NCBI GenBank assembly: GCA_022821805.1
Contig: JAJECX010000024.1
Location: 86,306-150,305, forward strand
Direction: 5' to 3'
Source: Anaerolineae bacterium
GTDB lineage: Bacteria > Chloroflexota > Anaerolineae > Aggregatilineales > Phototrophicaceae
DNA: 64,000 nt
This document shows, in pieces, positions 61,498 through 64,000 of the stretch. The position numbers and the translations under genes are program-made. Positions within the stretch are counted from its first letter, which is position 1. Every line of letters begins with the position of its first letter. The notes beneath the pieces were generated by a model. The model saw only the letters and a list, made by a program, of their open reading frames with translations. It made no database searches and was not told the origin of the DNA.

Positions 61498-61690
61498 CAG
61501 GGCAATCGCATCAAATTGAAATTGCGCTGGCATTGACTATTTTCCCCGCAACTTTGGTGATCTGTAGGGGCGATTCGGTGAATCGTCCGAAATTTACAGA
61601 CCATTTTCAACGAGCGTCTCACGAAAAGCCTCTGGATTTTCGCAATTTTCGTGGCGAACGGCGCATTATGATTTTGATGCGATTGCCCCG
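61498..61690. mobile_element. MITE-like element, 193 bp, 18-bp terminal inverted repeats, flanked by a 10-bp direct repeat
   Basis: TIRs CAGGGCAATCGCATCAAA and TTTGATGCGATTGCCCCG (17/18 match); CCGCCAGGAT at 61488-61497 and 61691-61700. Confidence 0.7.
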
Positions 61691-61777
61691 CCGCCAGGAT
61701 GGAATCACTTGTGTGTGAGTCATTCAATGTGTTATAGTCCAGATGAGCTAGCCGTCTAAATTCGCGGATGTGGTGTC

Positions 61778-61987
61778 ATGGAAGTCGCAAAGCCTCTCAA
61801 AGACGATTTGGTGCGCCGACCAAAACGCCGGCGTTCTGCAGCAGCGAGCGACGAACCAACTAAAGAGGAAATAATGGAAGATATCCGCGTCGGCTTGCAG
61901 CAGGCAGCGGCTGGTGAAGGCCGGCCTGCGCGTGAAGCATTCCGAGAACTCCGCCGGAAAATCGCAAGCGATGCCCACGCTCGTTAA
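61778..61987 (+). CDS. Putative antitoxin of a RelE-type module
   Basis: 69 aa, basic N-terminus, overlaps toxin ORF by 17 nt. Confidence 0.65.
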   Translation: MEVAKPLKDDLVRRPKRRRSAAASDEPTKEEIMEDIRVGLQQAAAGEGRPAREAFRELRRKIASDAHAR

Positions 61988-62318
61988 AACACTACCGAAA
62001 TTCGAAGATCGACTCGAAGCTCTCGAAAAGAAATACCACAACGCAATCAAGCAAGCTGAGAAGTTCACCCGGCGCTTGGAAAGAGGTGAGCGTCCTGGAG
62101 ATGTAGTTCCTGGCGTCGGTGCCGCCGTCTACAAAGCGCAGGTGCGAAACCCGGCGGTGCGAGGGGGACCGCCCAAGGGCTACCGCATCATATACTACGT
62201 CATAATGCGGAATCAGATATACCTGCTCACGATGTACAGCAAAAGCCAGCAGAAGGACATCAGTACTGCTGAACTAAAACGGCTCGTGGCAGCGGCTAAA
62301 CGGCATCACAGCACTTAA
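61971..62318 (+). CDS. RelE/ParE-superfamily toxin-like protein
   Basis: VYKAQVRNPAVRGGPPKGYRIIYYVIMRNQIYLLTMYSKSQQKDIS. Confidence 0.75.
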   Translation: MPTLVKTLPKFEDRLEALEKKYHNAIKQAEKFTRRLERGERPGDVVPGVGAAVYKAQVRNPAVRGGPPKGYRIIYYVIMRNQIYLLTMYSKSQQKDISTAELKRLVAAAKRHHST

Positions 62319-62602
62319 AAACCGCCTTTGAAATGTCCACCTGTCCTCTACTGTCGACATTTCGTATAGTATTGGCCTGTTCTTTCAGAGCGCGATTCCA
62401 CGTTTTCAATCCAACATAGGCCAAGTTTGAGTCCGGCGCTGAGAAACATCGTCGTTTGACGCACCGAATACTTATCGACTCACGTCATTTACGCTACCGA
62501 TAACAGTCAATGGTACATCAATTGTCTCTCTGAGATAAAGCTCGGTTGCCCTGAGTAGATCGAGGATATCCTTCTCTATATGCAGCACATGAAACGATAG
62601 GA

Positions 62603-63984
62603 CGGTACACCCCCACGCCTGTGGGGACAACTGGAAGTGAAGCTGTCATGGATTGACGCTTTGACGGTTCACCCCCACGCCTGTGGGGACAACTGAACCG
62701 GCGCCTGGAAGCGTACGAGGGTCAACGGTTCACCCCCACGCCTGTGGGGACAACGTCAGATTTAATCCCGAACCGATTCTTGATGTGCGGTTCACCCCCA
62801 CGCCTGTGGGGACAACGGTCGCGCACCCGCGGCGCCAGAGGACGCACAACGGTTCACCCCCACGCCTGTGGGGACAACAATCGGTCTGGCGCCGGCGGAG
62901 ATTTTGTTCTCCGGTTCACCCCCACGCCTGTGGGGACAACAATCGGTCTGGCGCCGGCGGAGATTTTGTTCTCCGGTTCACCCCCACGCCTGTGGGGACA
63001 ACCAGAACCCCTTCCATGAAACTGCGCACGTCACTCGGTTCACCCCCACGCCTGTGGGGACAACCTCTCTCGAATCGCCAACGCGAGACGATGCCACGGT
63101 TCACCCCCACGCCTGTGGGGACAACGGGGAAGAGCCGCCGAAGGAATTGGCGGAGCGCGGTTCACCCCCACGCCTGTGGGGACAACGCATCTGGCGTTGG
63201 AGGAGAGTGACCACGGACGGTTCACCCCCACGCCTGTGGGGACAACTCATCCTGCGGTGTTGGTTGTGCGGGTTGGAGCGGTTCACCCCCACGCCTGTGG
63301 GGACAACCTCGTCACGAAACTGCTGCAACCCGCCGCTGCCGGTTCACCCCCACGCCTGTGGGGACAACGGGGCAACGCCCTGAATTAAGGCTGCGCGAAA
63401 ACGGTTCACCCCCACGCCTGTGGGGACAACGCCGCCAGCGTGGAGGGGAATAATGTGATCCACTGGTTCACCCCCACGCCTGTGGGGACAACGCCGCCAG
63501 CGTGGAGGGGAATAATGTGATCCACTGGTTCACCCCCACGCCTGTGGGGACAACTGCGCGGCGCTGGATGTGTCTATCGCAATCGACGGTTCACCCCCAC
63601 GCCTGTGGGGACAACGATGGCACGCTAGTACCCTGCTTCAACCACAACGGTTCACCCCCACGCCTGTGGGGACAACGCTTGCATCTACACGTACTCGATT
63701 GGGAGTGGCGGTTCACCCCCACGCCTGTGGGGACAACGCTTGCATCTACACGTACTCGATTGGGAGTGGCGGTTCACCCCCACGCCTGTGGGGACAACTC
63801 GGGGCTGCGCGGGGCTGTCGTAGGCCGATCAGCGGTTCACCCCCACGCCTGTGGGGACAACTCTGATTTCTCGATGGCGGCATTATTACCCACCGGTTCA
63901 CCCCCACGCCTGTGGGGACAACGATGGGGGCGGGGGCGCCTCGAAAACGGGAGCGCGGTTCAGCCCCACGCCTGTGGGGACAAC
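62603..63984 (-). CRISPR. Type I-E-like CRISPR array: 23 repeats of 29 bp and 22 complete spacers (31-34 nt); array or spacer continues to the window edge
   Basis: Plus-strand repeat CGGTTCACCCCCACGCCTGTGGGGACAAC; minus-strand repeat GTTGTCCCCACAGGCGTGGGGGTGAACCG with CCCCAC/GTGGGG hairpin and GTGAACCG handle. Confidence 0.98.
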
Positions 63985-64000
63985 GCCTTGGTTCGTTTTT

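Noticed and set aside
61533-61718. 61-aa ORF across the MITE-like element
   Set aside because: Spans the TIR and terminal direct repeat; not a plausible gene.
62916-63328. Minus-strand ORFs with CPHRRGGEP / VVPTGVGVNR / LSPQAWG repeats
   Set aside because: Reverse-frame translation of the same CRISPR repeats.
62683-63866. Plus-strand ORFs with repeated VHPHACGDN, RFTPTPVGTT, GSPPRLWGQ peptides
   Set aside because: They are the CRISPR repeat read in three frames, not proteins.
1-64000. tRNA or rRNA genes
   Set aside because: None recognised by eye; a tRNAscan-SE/Infernal run would be needed to exclude them.

Overview
The window looks like a GC-rich bacterial chromosome segment, probably Chloroflexota-like (inference only). 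About 1-57.3 kb is dense housekeeping and metabolic sequence. It includes a CcdA/TlpA cluster, CCA transferase, UbiA, M1 peptidase, PEP carboxylase, and an ABC transporter + hyuAB operon. It also has a LysW-type lysine biosynthesis operon (lysW-X-Y-Z-J-K-homocitrate synthase, with nearby homoaconitase-like subunits), rpmF-fabD, a MurNAc/peptidoglycan recycling cluster, ddl-murF, the TIGR03960/TIGR03936 radical-SAM pair and psuG. About 57.3-64.0 kb is an accessory region of low coding density. It holds a truncated SRAP gene, an overlapping AAA-ATPase + TOPRIM-like gene pair, a frameshifted PhyH gene, decayed DNA, a MITE-like element with a 10-bp direct repeat, a RelE-type toxin-antitoxin pair and a type I-E-like CRISPR array. 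The array has 23 repeats, reads on the minus strand, and no cas genes are visible. The two strongest observations are: (1) a putative leader-peptide attenuator upstream of lysW, with a 19-aa peptide ending KKVKKTRTR, an 8-nt antiterminator complementary to the terminator, and a terminator with a U-tract; (2) the ATPase/TOPRIM pair near the CRISPR array, whose array has three adjacent duplicated spacers. No searches were run; family names come from motif recognition.
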